A stretch of DNA of 64,000 nucleotides, from the NCBI GenBank assembly GCA_950097015.1, contig CATNEN010000014.1:682001-746000 (forward strand). Reading direction: 5' to 3'. The stretch is from Macrostomum hystrix (lineage: Eukaryota; Platyhelminthes; Macrostomidae). The position numbers were made by a program, and so were the translations under genes. The notes below the pieces were generated by a model. The model was not told the DNA's origin, did no database searches, and saw nothing but the letters and a program-made list of their open reading frames with translations. Below are positions 1 to 12,920 of this stretch, piece after piece (position 1 is the first letter of the stretch; each line of letters starts with the position of its first letter).

Positions 1-677
1 TTAAATAATTTAATAATTTAACTCATTTAAAGTAAAACCCAGACTTGATCAGAGCGATGCAGCTTCTGATTAATACTTATAGCATTAGGCCCTATTTAAT
101 TAATACTTTATATGTGTGCATAGTTAAAATGGAAGGCAGTTTTTTAGCATATTTAGGTACAAAAATAGTTGTCACCAATCTGACCAATTGTGTCACTGAA
201 ATGACTTGAGTTGTCACCGAAATGACTGTCACCGAAATGTCTTGTCACCGAAATGACCTGGTGCATGTTTACACGTGCAACCATATAAAATATAATGCAA
301 TAAGCCTAACGATGAAAGAAGTTAGCTAGCTATGTCAATATAGCCTAAAGGTTGATTAATCTATGTTATTACAAATGGCAACATATAGGCCTAGTACGGT
401 CACCAAGACCAATGAAGATGATTGCATGGCTGAATATTGATAGCTAGTTTCTATGAATATAAGTTTTTAACGCACTTTCAAAGAAGCAGAAAGCGGTATA
501 ATGAAGTTTAAAGTTTTTATGCGTTAATGGGCCTAGTTCAAAATGCAGTGAAATGAAAGTTTTTTTATAATAGAGAGAATAGCAGTAGGGTATTATAGTT
601 TATATTTAGTATCTGTGGTTAGAAAAAAAAGTAACAATGTTCTATTTTTAACTTTTAGATTTTAACTTTTAGATCTT
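1..677. other. AT-rich flank left of the satellite block
   Basis: No gene, RNA or long open frame is visible. A degenerate short direct repeat with core TGTCACCGAAATGAC occurs about four to five times between roughly 168 and 260. The last ~60 bases hold a duplicated TTTTAACTTTTAGAT stretch just before the ACTAGCAAG boundary of the first satellite unit at 678. This is the only place where the left edge of the satellite block meets unique sequence. Confidence 0.7.
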
Positions 678-774
678 ACTAGCAAGTTTTGCCCCCCTTC
701 GGAGAGCAGAAATACTTTTAATTCGTCTAGTATATACTTTGTAGCAGCTGAATTTACAGCTTTTTAAAGCTACA
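678..774 (+). repeat. Unit header with hairpin (representative copy)
   Basis: This ~97-bp non-repetitive start is shared by all nine units (678, 6679, 13515, 17204, 22225, 25914, 30935, 34624, 38881). It begins ACTAGCAAGTTTTGCC and contains a near-perfect hairpin, TGCCCCCCTTCGGGGAGCA in most copies, with a CTTCG loop. A second palindrome, AGCTTTTTAAAGCT, lies just before the 18-mer array. Sequences to the left differ between copies (unique DNA, 23-mer, or the end of the spacer), so the left boundary is exact. Whether it is the 5' end of a mobile element is inference. Confidence 0.7.
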
Positions 775-3700
775 ATGAACCCCCAGTTGACAATGATCCC
801 CCAGTTGACAATGATCCCCCAGTTGACAATGAACCCCCAGTTGACAATGAACCCCCAGTTGACAACGATCCCCCAGTTGACAATGATCCCCCATTTGACA
901 ATGATCCCCCAGTTGACAATGATCCCACAGTTGACAATGATCCCCCAGTTGACAAAGATCCCCCAGTTCACAATGATCACCCAGTTGATGATGATCCCCC
1001 AGTTGATGATGATCCCCCAGTTGAAAATGATCCCCCAGTTGACAATGATCCCCCAGTTGACAATGATCCCCCAGTTAACAAAGATCCCCCAGTTCACAAT
1101 GATCCCCCAGTTGATGAAGTCTCCCCATTGATGATGATCCCCAGTTAACAATGTTCCTCCATTTGACAATGTTCCCCCAGTTGACAATGATCCCCCAGTT
1201 GATGATGATCACCCAGTTGACAATGATCCCCCAGTTGACAATGATCCCCCAGTTGACAATGATCCCCCAGTTGACAATGATCCTCCAGTTGATGATGATC
1301 CCCCAGTTGAAAATGATCCCCCAGTTGACAATGATCCCCCAGTTGAGAATGATCCCCCAGTTGACAATGATCCCCCAGTTAACAAAGATCCCCCAGTTCA
1401 CAATGGTCCCCCAGTTGATGAAGTCTCCCCATTGATGATGATCCCTAGTTAACAATGTTCCTCCAGTTGACAATGTTCCCCCAGTTGACAATGACCCCCC
1501 AGTTGACAACGATCCCCCAGTTGACAATGATCCCCCAGTTGACAATGATCCCCCAGTTGACAATGATCCCACAGTATACAATGATCCCCCAGTTGACAAA
1601 GATCCCCCAGTTCACAATGATCCCCCAGTTGACAAAGATCCCCCAGTTCTCAATGATCCCCCAGTTGATGATGATCCCCAGTTGATGATGATTCCCCAGT
1701 TGACAATTATCCCCCAGTTGACCATTACCCCCCAGTTGACAATGATCTCTCAGTTCACAATGATCCCCCAGTTGACAATGATCCCCCAGTTGACAATGAA
1801 CCCCCAGTTGACAATGAACCCCCAGTTGACAAAGATCCCCCAGTTGACAATGATCCCCCATTTGACAATGATCCCCCAGTTGACAATGATCCCCCAGTTG
1901 ACAATGATCCCCCAGTTGACAATGATCCCCCAGTTGACAATGATCCCCCAGTCGACAATTATCCCCCAGTTTACCATGATCCCCCAGTTCACCATGATCC
2001 CCATTTTGATGATGACTCCCCAGTTGACGTTGATTTTTCAAACGCTGGGTTAGCCAAGATTCAAACTCAGGTTTCGCCATGTTTTAAACCCTGGTGGGCT
2101 ATGATTCAAACTCTCGTTTTGCCATGATTCAGACTCTGGTTGGCTATGATTCAAACTCTGGTTTAGCCAAGATTCAAACTCTGGTTGGCTATGATTCAAA
2201 CTCTGGTTTAGCCATGATTCAAACGCTGGGTTAGCCATGATTGAAACTCGGTTTTTGCCATGATTCAAACTCTGGTTTAGCCATGATTCAAACGCTGGGT
2301 TAGCCATGATTGAAACTCTGGTTTAGCCAAGATTCAAACTCTGGTTTAGCCATGATTCAGACTCTGGTTTAGCCATGATTCAAACTCTGGTGTAGCCATT
2401 ATTCAAACTCTGGTTTAGCCATGATTCAAACTCTAGTTTAGCCATGATTCAGACTCTGGTTTAGCCATGATTCAAACTCTGGTGTAGCCATTATTCAAAC
2501 TCTGGTTTAGCCATGATTCAAACTCTAGTTTAGCCATGCTGATGATGATGGTTTAGCCATGATTCAAACTCTAGTTTAGCCATGCTGATGATGATGGTTT
2601 AGCCATGATTTAGTCTCTGGTTTAGCCATGATTCAAACTCTGGTTTAGCCATGATTCAGACGCTGGTTTAGCCATGATTCAAACTCTGGTGTTGCCAATA
2701 TTCAAACTCTGGTTTAGCCATGATTCAAACTCTGGTTTAGCCATGATTCAGACGCTGGTTTAGCCATGATTCAGACGCTGGTTTAGCCATGATTCAAACT
2801 CTGGTTTAGCCATGGTTCAAACTCTGGTTTAGCCATGATTCAGACTCTAGTTTAGCCATGATTCAGACTCTGGTTTAGCCATGATTCAGACTCTAGTTTA
2901 GCCATGATTCAGACTCTGGTTTAGCCATGATTCAGACTCTGGTTTAGCCATGATTCAGACTCTATTTTAGCAATGATTTAGACTATGGTTTAGCCATGAT
3001 TCAGACTCTAGGTTAGCCATGATTCAAACGTTGGTTTAGCCATGATTCAGACTCTGGTTTAGCCATGACTCAAACTCTGGTTTAGCCATGATTCAAACTC
3101 TGGTTTAGCCATGATTCAAACTCTGGTTTAGCCATGATTCAAACTCTGGTTTAGCCATGATTCAAACTCTGGTTTAGCCATGATTCAAACTCTGGTTTAG
3201 CCATGATTCAAACTCTGGTTTAGCCATGATTCAGACTCTGGTTTAGCCATGATTCAGACTCTGGTTTAGCCATGATTCAAACTCTGCTTTAGCCATGATT
3301 CAGACGCTGGTTTAGCCATGATTCAGACTCTGGTTTAGCCAAGATTCAAACTCTAGTTTAGCCATGATTCAAGATCTGGTTTAGCCATGATTCAAACTCT
3401 GGTTTAGCCATGATTCAGACTCTATTTTAGCAATGATTCAGACTATGGTTTAGCCATGATTCAGACTCTAGGTTAGCCATGATTCAAACGTTGGTTTAGC
3501 CATGATTCAGACTCTGGTTTAGCCATGACTCAAACTCTGGTTTAGCCATGATTCAAACTCTGGTTTAGCCATGATTCAAACTCTGGTTTAGCCATGATTC
3601 AAACTCTGGTTTAGCCATGATTCAAACTCTGGTTAAGCCATGATTCAAACTCTGGTTTAGCCATGATTCAAACTCTGGTTTAGCCATGATTCAGACTCTG

Positions 3701-6678
3701 GTTTAGCCATGATTCAGACTCTGGTTTAGCCATGATTCAAACTCTGCTTTAGCCATGATTCAGACGCTGGTTTAGCCATGATTCAGACTCTGGTTTAGCC
3801 AAGATTCAAACTCTAGTTTAGCCATGATTCAAGATCTGGTTTAGCCATGATTCAAACTCTGGTTTAGCCATGATTCAAACTCTGGTTTAGCCATGATTCA
3901 AACTCTGGTTAAGCCATGATTCAGACTCTGGTTTAGCCATGATTCAAACTCTGCTTTAGCCATGATTCAGACGCTGGTTTAGCCATGATTCAGACTCTGG
4001 TTTAGCCATGATTCAAACTCTAGTTTAGCCATGATTCAAGATCTGGTTTAGCCATGATTCAAACTCTGGTTTAGCCATGATTCAAACTCTGGTTTAGCCA
4101 TGATTCAGACGCTGGTTTAGCCATGATTCAGACTCTGGTTTAGCCAAGATTCAAACTCTAGTTTAGCCATGATTCAAGATCTGGTTTAGCCATGATTCAA
4201 ACTCTGGTTTAGCCATGATTCAAACTCTGGTTTAGCCATGATTCAAACTCTGGTTAAGCCATGATTCAGACTCTGGTTTAGCCATGATTCAAACTCTGCT
4301 TTAGCCATGATTCAGACGCTGGTTTAGCCATGATTCAGACTCTGGTTTAGCCATGATTCAAACTCTAGTTTAGCCATGATTCAAGATCTGGTTTAGCCAT
4401 GATTCAAACTCTGGTTTAGCCATGATTCAAACTCTGGTTTAGCCATGATTCAAACTCTGGTTAAGCCATGATTCAGACTCTGGTTTAGCCATGATTCAAA
4501 CTCTGCTTTAGCCATGATTCAGACGCTGGTTTAGCCATGATTCAGACTCTGGTTTAGCCATGATTCAAACTCTAGTTTAGCCATGATTCAAGATCTGGTT
4601 TAGCCATGATTCAAACTCTGGTGTAGCCATTATTCAAACTCTGGTTTAGCCATGATTCAAACTCTAGTTTAGCCATGCTGATGATGATGGTTTAGCCATG
4701 ATTCAAACTCTAGTTTAGCCATGCTGATGATGATGGTTTAGCCATGATTTAGTCTCTGGTTTAGCCATGATTCAAACTCTGGTTTAGCCATGATTCAAAC
4801 TCTGGTTTAGCCATGATTCAAACTCTGGTTAAGCCATGATTCAGACTCTGGTTTAGCCATGATTCAAACTCTGCTTTAGCCATGATTCAGACGCTGGTTT
4901 AGCCATGATTCAGACTCTGGTTTAGCCATGATTCAAACTCTAGTTTAGCCATGATTCAAGATCTGGTTTAGCCATGATTCAAACTCTGGTTTAGCCATGA
5001 TTCAAACTCTGGTTTAGCCATGATTCAGACGCTGGTTTAGCCATGATTCAGACTCTGGTTTAGCCAAGATTCAAACTCTAGTTTAGCCATGATTCAAGAT
5101 CTGGTTTAGCCATGATTCAAACTCTGGTTTAGCCATGATTCAAACTCTGGTTTAGCCATGATTCAAACTCTGGTTAAGCCATGATTCAGACTCTGGTTTA
5201 GCCATGATTCAAACTCTGCTTTAGCCATGATTCAGACGCTGGTTTAGCCATGATTCAGACTCTGGTTTAGCCATGATTCAAACTCTAGTTTAGCCATGAT
5301 TCAAGATCTGGTTTAGCCATGATTCAAACTCTGGTTTAGCCATGATTCAAACTCTGGTTTAGCCATGATTCAAACTCTGGTTAAGCCATGATTCAGACTC
5401 TGGTTTAGCCATGATTCAAACTCTGCTTTAGCCATGATTCAGACGCTGGTTTAGCCATGATTCAGACTCTGGTTTAGCCATGATTCAAACTCTAGTTTAG
5501 CCATGATTCAAGATCTGGTTTAGCCATGATTCAAACTCTGGTGTAGCCATTATTCAAACTCTGGTTTAGCCATGATTCAAACTCTAGTTTAGCCATGCTG
5601 ATGATGATGGTTTAGCCATGATTCAAACTCTAGTTTAGCCATGCTGATGATGATGGTTTAGCCATGATTTAGTCTCTGGTTTAGCCATGATTCAAACTCT
5701 GGTTTAGCCATGATTCAGACGCTGGTTTAGCCATGATTCAAACTCTGGTGTTGCCAATATTCAAACTCTGGTTTAGCCATGATTCAAACTCTGGTTTAGC
5801 CATGATTCAGACGCTGGTTTAGCCATGATTCAGACGCTGGTTTAGCCATGATTCAAACTCTGGTTTAGCCATGGTTCAAACTCTGGTTTAGCCATGATTC
5901 AGACTCTAGTTTAGCCATGATTCAGACTCTGGTTTAGCCATGATTCAGACTCTAGTTTAGCCATGATTCAGACTCTGGTTTAGCCATGATTCAGACTCTG
6001 GTTTAGCCATGATTCAGACTCTATTTTAGCAATGATTCAGACTATGGTTTAGCCATGATTCAGACTCTAGGTTAGCCATGATTCAAACGTTGGTTTAGCC
6101 ATGATTCAGACTCTGGTTTAGCCATGACTCAAACTCTGGTTTAGCCATGATTCAAACTCTGGTTTAGCCATGATTCAAACTCTGGTTTAGCCATGATTCA
6201 AACTCTGGTTTAGCCATGATTCAAACTCTGGTTAAGCCATGATTCAGACTCTGGTTTAGCCATGATTCAAACTCTGCTTTAGCCATGATTCAGACGCTGG
6301 TTTAGCCATGATTCAGACTCTGGTTTAGCCATGATTCAAACTCTAGTTAAGCCATGATTCAGACTCTGGTTTAGCCATGATTCAAACTCTGGTTTAGCCA
6401 TGATTCAGACGCTGGTTTAGCCATGATTCAGACTCTGGTTTAGCCATGATTCAAACTCTGGTTTAGCCATGATTCAAACTCTGGTTAAGCCATGATTCAG
6501 ACTCTGGTTTAGCCATGATTCAAACTCTGGTTTAGCCATGATTCAGACTCTGGTTTAGCCATGATTCAAACTCTGGTTTAGCCATGATTCAAACTCTGGT
6601 TTAGCCATGATTCAAACTCTGGTTTAGCCATGATTCAAACTCTGGTTTAGCCATGATTCAAACTCTGGTTTAGCAATG
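678..6678 (+). repeat. Composite satellite unit 1 (header + 18-mer array + 23-mer array)
   Basis: The header runs 678-774 and starts ACTAGCAAGTTTTGCC. The 18-bp array (CCCCCAGTTGACAATGAT and variants such as CCCCCAGTTGATGATGAT) runs about 775-2032. A conserved junction around 2033-2110 leads into the 23-bp array (starts TGATTCAAACTC, ends TTTAGCCA) to 6678. This unit has no 3' spacer: the 23-mer array is cut directly by the next ACTAGCAAG at 6679. Open frames occur on both strands because 18 bp is six codons, but they start and stop at array irregularities, so I do not call proteins. Inside the 23-mer array a 920-bp segment (40 x 23) is duplicated at about 3880-4800 and 4800-5720. Confidence 0.9.
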
Positions 6679-9600
6679 ACTAGCAAGTTTTGCCCCCCTT
6701 CGGAGAGCAGAAATACTTTTAATTCGTCTAGTATATACTTTGTAGCAGCTGAATTTACAGCTTTTTAAAGCTACAATGAACCCCCAGTTGACAATGATCC
6801 CCCAGTTGACAATGATCCCCCAGTTGACAATGAACCCCCAGTTGACAATGAACCCCCAGTTGACAACGATCCCCCAGTTGACAATGATCCCCCATTTGAC
6901 AATGATCCCCCAGTTGACAATGATCCCACAGTTGACAATGATCCCCCAGTTGACAAAGATCCCCCAGTTCACAATGATCACCCAGTTGATGATGATCCCC
7001 CAGTTGATGATGATCCCCCAGTTGAAAATGATCCCCCAGTTGACAATGATCCCCCAGTTGACAATGATCCCCCAGTTAACAAAGATCCCCCAGTTCACAA
7101 TGATCCCCCAGTTGATGAAGTCTCCCCATTGATGATGATCCCCAGTTAACAATGTTCCTCCATTTGACAATGTTCCCCCAGTTGACAATGATCCCCCAGT
7201 TGATGATGATCACCCAGTTGACAATGATCCCCCAGTTGACAATGATCCCCCAGTTGACAATGATCCCCCAGTTGACAATGATCCTCCAGTTGATGATGAT
7301 CCCCCAGTTGAAAATGATCCCCCAGTTGACAATGATCCCCCAGTTGAGAATGATCCCCCAGTTGACAATGATCCCCCAGTTAACAAAGATCCCCCAGTTC
7401 ACAATGGTCCCCCAGTTGATGAAGTCTCCCCATTGATGATGATCCCTAGTTAACAATGTTCCTCCATTTGACAATGTTCCCCCAGTTGACAATGATCCCC
7501 CAGTTGATGATGATCACCCAGTTGACAATGATCCCCCAGTTGACAATGATCCCCCAGTTGACAATGATCCCCCAGTTGACAATGATCCTCCAGTTGATGA
7601 TGATCCCCCAGTTGAAAATGATCCCCCAGTTGACAATGATCCCCCAGTTGAGAATGATCCCCCAGTTGACAATGATCCCCCAGTTAACAAAGATCCCCCA
7701 GTTCACAATGGTCCCCCAGTTGATGAAGTCTCCCCATTGATGATGATCCCTAGTTAACAATGTTCCTCCAGTTGACAATGTTCCCCCAGTTGACAATGAT
7801 CCCCCAGTTGACAACGATCCCCCAGTTGACAATGATCCCCCAGTTGACAATGATCCCCCAGTTGACAATGATCCCACAGTATACAATGATCCCCCAGTTG
7901 ACAAAGATCCCCCAGTTGACAATGATCCCCCAGTTGACAATGATCCCCCAGTTGACAATGATCCCCCAGTCGACAATTATCCCCCAGTTTACCATGATCG
8001 CCCAGTTCACCATGATCCCCATTTTGATGATGACTCCCCAGTTGACGTTGATTTTTCAAACGCTGGGTTAGCCAAGATTCAAACTCAGGTTTCGCCATGT
8101 TTTAAACCCTGGTGGGCTATGATTCAAACTCTCGTTTTGCCATGATTCAGACTCTGGTTGGCTATGATTCAAACTCTGGTTTAGCCAAGATTCAAACTCT
8201 GGTTGGCTATGATTCAAACTCTGGTTTAGCCATGATTCAAACGCTGGGTTAGCCATGATTGAAACTCGGTTTTTGCCATGATTCAAACTCTGGTTTAGCC
8301 ATGATTCAAACGCTGGGTTAGCCATGATTGAAACTCTGGTTTAGCCAAGATTCAAACTCTGGTTTAGCCATGATTCAGACTCTGGTTTAGCCATGATTCA
8401 AACTCTGGTGTAGCCATTATTCAAACTCTGGTTTAGCCATGATTCAAACTCTAGTTTAGCCATGATTCAGACTCTGGTTTAGCCATGATTCAAACTCTGG
8501 TGTAGCCATTATTCAAACTCTGGTTTAGCCATGATTCAAACTCTAGTTTAGCCATGCTGATGATGATGGTTTAGCCATGATTCAAACTCTAGTTTAGCCA
8601 TGCTGATGATGATGGTTTAGCCATGATTTAGTCTCTGGTTTAGCCATGATTCAAACTCTGGTTTAGCCATGATTCAGACGCTGGTTTAGCCATGATTCAA
8701 ACTCTGGTGTTGCCAATATTCAAACTCTGGTTTAGCCATGATTCAAACTCTGGTTTAGCCATGATTCAGACGCTGGTTTAGCCATGATTCAGACGCTGGT
8801 TTAGCCATGTTTCAAACTCTGGTTTAGCCATGGTTCAAACTCTGGTTTAGCCATGATTCAGACTCTAGTTTAGCCATGATTCAGACTCTGGTTTAGCCAT
8901 GATTCAGACTCTAGTTTAGCCATGATTCAGACTCTGGTTTAGCCATGATTCAGACTCTGGTTTAGCCATGATTCAGACTCTATTTTAGCAATGATTCAGA
9001 CTATGGTTTAGCCATGATTCAGACTCTAGGTTAGCCATGATTCAAACGTTGGTTTAGCCATGATTCAGACTCTGGTTTAGCCATGACTCAAACTCTGGTT
9101 TAGCCATGATTCAAACTCTGGTTTAGCCATGATTCAAACTCTGGTTTAGCCATGATTCAAACTCTGGTTTAGCCATGATTCAAACTCTGGTTAAGCCATG
9201 ATTCAAACTCTGGTTTAGCCATGATTCAAACTCTGGTTTAGCCATGATTCAGACTCTGGTTTAGCCATGATTCAGACTCTGGTTTAGCCATGATTCAAAC
9301 TCTGCTTTAGCCATGATTCAAACTCTGGTGTAGCCATTATTCAAACTCTGGTTTAGCCATGATTCAAACTCTAGTTTAGCCATGCTGATGATGATGGTTT
9401 AGCCATGATTCAAACTCTAGTTTAGCCATGCTGATGATGATGGTTTAGCCATGATTTAGTCTCTGGTTTAGCCATGATTCAAACTCTGGTTTAGCCATGA
9501 TTCAGACGCTGGTTTAGCCATGATTCAAACTCTGGTGTTGCCAATATTCAAACTCTGGTTTAGCCATGATTCAAACTCTGGTTTAGCCATGATTCAGACG

Positions 9601-12600
9601 CTGGTTTAGCCATGATTCAGACGCTGGTTTAGCCATGTTTCAAACTCTGGTTTAGCCATGGTTCAAACTCTGGTTTAGCCATGATTCAGACTCTAGTTTA
9701 GCCATGATTCAGACTCTGGTTTAGCCATGATTCAGACTCTAGTTTAGCCATGATTCAGACTCTGGTTTAGCCATGATTCAGACTCTGGTTTAGCCATGAT
9801 TCAGACTCTATTTTAGCAATGATTCAGACTATGGTTTAGCCATGATTCAGACTCTAGGTTAGCCATGATTCAAACGTTGGTTTAGCCATGATTCAGACTC
9901 TGGTTTAGCCATGACTCAAACTCTGGTTTAGCCATGATTCAAACTCTGGTTTAGCCATGATTCAAACTCTGGTTTAGCCATGATTCAAACTCTGGTTTAG
10001 CCATGATTCAAACTCTGGTTAAGCCATGATTCAAACTCTGGTTTAGCCATGATTCAAACTCTGGTTTAGCCATGATTCAGACTCTGGTTTAGCCATGATT
10101 CAGACTCTGGTTTAGCCATGATTCAAACTCTGCTTTAGCCATGATTCAGACGCTGGTTTAGCCATGATTCAGACTCTGGTTTAGCCAAGATTCAAACTCT
10201 AGTTTAGCCATGATTCAAGATCTGGTTTAGCCATGATTCAAACTCTGGTTTAGCCATGATTCAGACTCTATTTTAGCAATGATTCAGACTATGGTTTAGC
10301 CATGATTCAGACTCTAGGTTAGCCATGATTCAAACGTTGGTTTAGCCATGATTCAGACTCTGGTTTAGCCATGACTCAAACTCTGGTTTAGCCATGATTC
10401 AAACTCTGGTTTAGCCATGATTCAAACTCTGGTTTAGCCATGATTCAAACTCTGGTTTAGCCATGATTCAAACTCTGGTTAAGCCATGATTCAAACTCTG
10501 GTTTAGCCATGATTCAAACTCTGGTTTAGCCATGATTCAGACTCTGGTTTAGCCATGATTCAGACTCTGGTTTAGCCATGATTCAAACTCTGCTTTAGCC
10601 ATGATTCAGACGCTGGTTTAGCCATGATTCAGACTCTGGTTTAGCCAAGATTCAAACTCTAGTTTAGCCATGATTCAAGATCTGGTTTAGCCATGATTCA
10701 AACTCTGGTTTAGCCATGATTCAAACTCTGGTTTAGCCATGATTCAAACTCTGGTTAAGCCATGATTCAGACTCTGGTTTAGCCATGATTCAAACTCTGC
10801 TTTAGCCATGATTCAGACGCTGGTTTAGCCATGATTCAGACTCTGGTTTAGCCATGATTCAAACTCTAGTTTAGCCATGATTCAAGATCTGGTTTAGCCA
10901 TGATTCAAACTCTGGTTTAGCCATGATTCAAACTCTGGTTTAGCCATGATTCAAACTCTGGTTAAGCCATGATTCAGACTCTGGTTTAGCCATGATTCAA
11001 ACTCTGCTTTAGCCATGATTCAGACGCTGGTTTAGCCATGATTCAGACTCTGGTTTAGCCATGATTCAAACTCTAGTTTAGCCATGATTCAAGATCTGGT
11101 TTAGCCATGATTCAAACTCTGGTGTAGCCATTATTCAAACTCTGGTTTAGCCATGATTCAAACTCTAGTTTAGCCATGCTGATGATGATGGTTTAGCCAT
11201 GATTCAAACTCTAGTTTAGCCATGCTGATGATGATGGTTTAGCCATGATTTAGTCTCTGGTTTAGCCATGATTCAAACTCTGGTTTAGCCATGATTCAGA
11301 CGCTGGTTTAGCCATGATTCAAACTCTGGTGTTGCCAATATTCAAACTCTGGTTTAGCCATGATTCAAACTCTGGTTAAGCCATGATTCAGACGCTGGTT
11401 TAGCCATGATTCAGACGCTGGTTTAGCCAAGATTCAAACTCTGGTTTAGCCATGATTCAGACTCTGGTTTAGCCATGATTCAGACTCTAGTTTAGCCATG
11501 ATTCAGACTCTGGTTTAGCCATGATTCAGACTCTGGTTTAGCCATGATTCAGACGCTGGTTTAGCCATGATTCAGACTCTGGTTTAGCCATGATTCAAAC
11601 TCTGGTTTAGCAATGATTCAGACTATGGTTTAGCCATGATTCAGACTCTAGGTTAGCCATGATTCAAACTCTGGTTTAGCCATGATTCAGACTCTGGTTT
11701 AGCCATGACTCAAACTCTGGTTTAGCCATGATTCAAACTCTGGTTTAGCCATGATTCAAACTCTGGTTTAGCCATGATTCAAACTCTGGTTTAGCCATGA
11801 TTCAAACTCTGGTTAAGCCATGATTCAGACTCTGGTTTAGCCATGATTCAAACTCTGCTTTAGCCATGATTCAGACGCTGGTTTAGCCATGATTCAGACT
11901 CTGGTTTAGCCATGATTCAAACTCTGGTTTAGCAATGATTCAGACTCTGGTTTAGCCATGATTCAAACTCTAGTTTAGCCATGATTCAAGATCTGGTTTA
12001 GCCATGATTCAAACTCTGGTGTAGCCATTATTCAAACTCTGGTTTAGCCATGATTCAAACTCTAGTTTAGCCATGCTGATGATGATGGTTTAGCCATGAT
12101 TCAAACTCTAGTTTAGCCATGCTGATGATGATGGTTTAGCCATGATTTAGTCTCTGGTTTAGCCATGATTCAAACTCTGGTTTAGCCATGATTCAGACGC
12201 TGGTTTAGCCATGATTCAAACTCTGGTGTTGCCAATATTCAAACTCTGGTTTAGCCATGATTCAAACTCTGGTTAAGCCATGATTCAGACGCTGGTTTAG
12301 CCATGATTCAGACGCTGGTTTAGCCATGATTCAAACTCTGGTTTAGCCATGATTCAGACTCTGGTTTAGCCATGATTCAGACTCTAGTTTAGCCATGATT
12401 CAGACTCTGGTTTAGCCATGATTCAGACTCTGGTTTAGCCATGATTCAGACGCTGGTTTAGCCATGATTCAGACTCTGGTTTAGCCATGATTCAAACTCT
12501 GGTTTAGCAATGATTCAGACTATGGTTTAGCCATGATTCAGACTCTAGGTTAGCCATGATTCAAACTCTGGTTTAGCCATGATTCAGACTCTGGTTTAGC

Positions 12601-12920
12601 CATGACTCAAACTCTGGTTTAGCCATGATTCAAACTCTGGTTTAGCCATGATTCAAACTCTGGTTTAGCCATGATTCAAACTCTGGTTTAGCCATGATTC
12701 AAACTCTGGTTAAGCCATGATTCAGACTCTGGTTTAGCCATGATTCAAACTCTGCTTTAGCCATGATTCAGACGCTGGTTTAGCCATGATTCAGACTCTG
12801 GTTTAGCCATGATTCAAACTCTGGTTTAGCAATGATTCAGACTCTGGTTTAGCCATGATTCAGACGCTGGTTTAGCCATGATTCAAGCTCTATTTTTGCC
12901 ATGATTCAAATTCAGGTTTG

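Noticed and set aside
669-2080. Long open frames in the 18-mer and 23-mer arrays (repeats such as MIPQLT, PPVDND, NWGIIV, GDHCQL)
   Set aside because: An 18-bp unit is six codons, so open frames appear on both strands in several frames at once. They begin and end at array irregularities, have no signal peptide or conserved flank, and none continues through headers or spacers.
2040-12920. AP-1-like sites (TGATTCA, occasional TGACTCA) as a regulatory array
   Set aside because: The match is a by-product of the 23-mer; the perfect TGACTCA form is only a rare variant monomer and nothing else suggests enhancer function.
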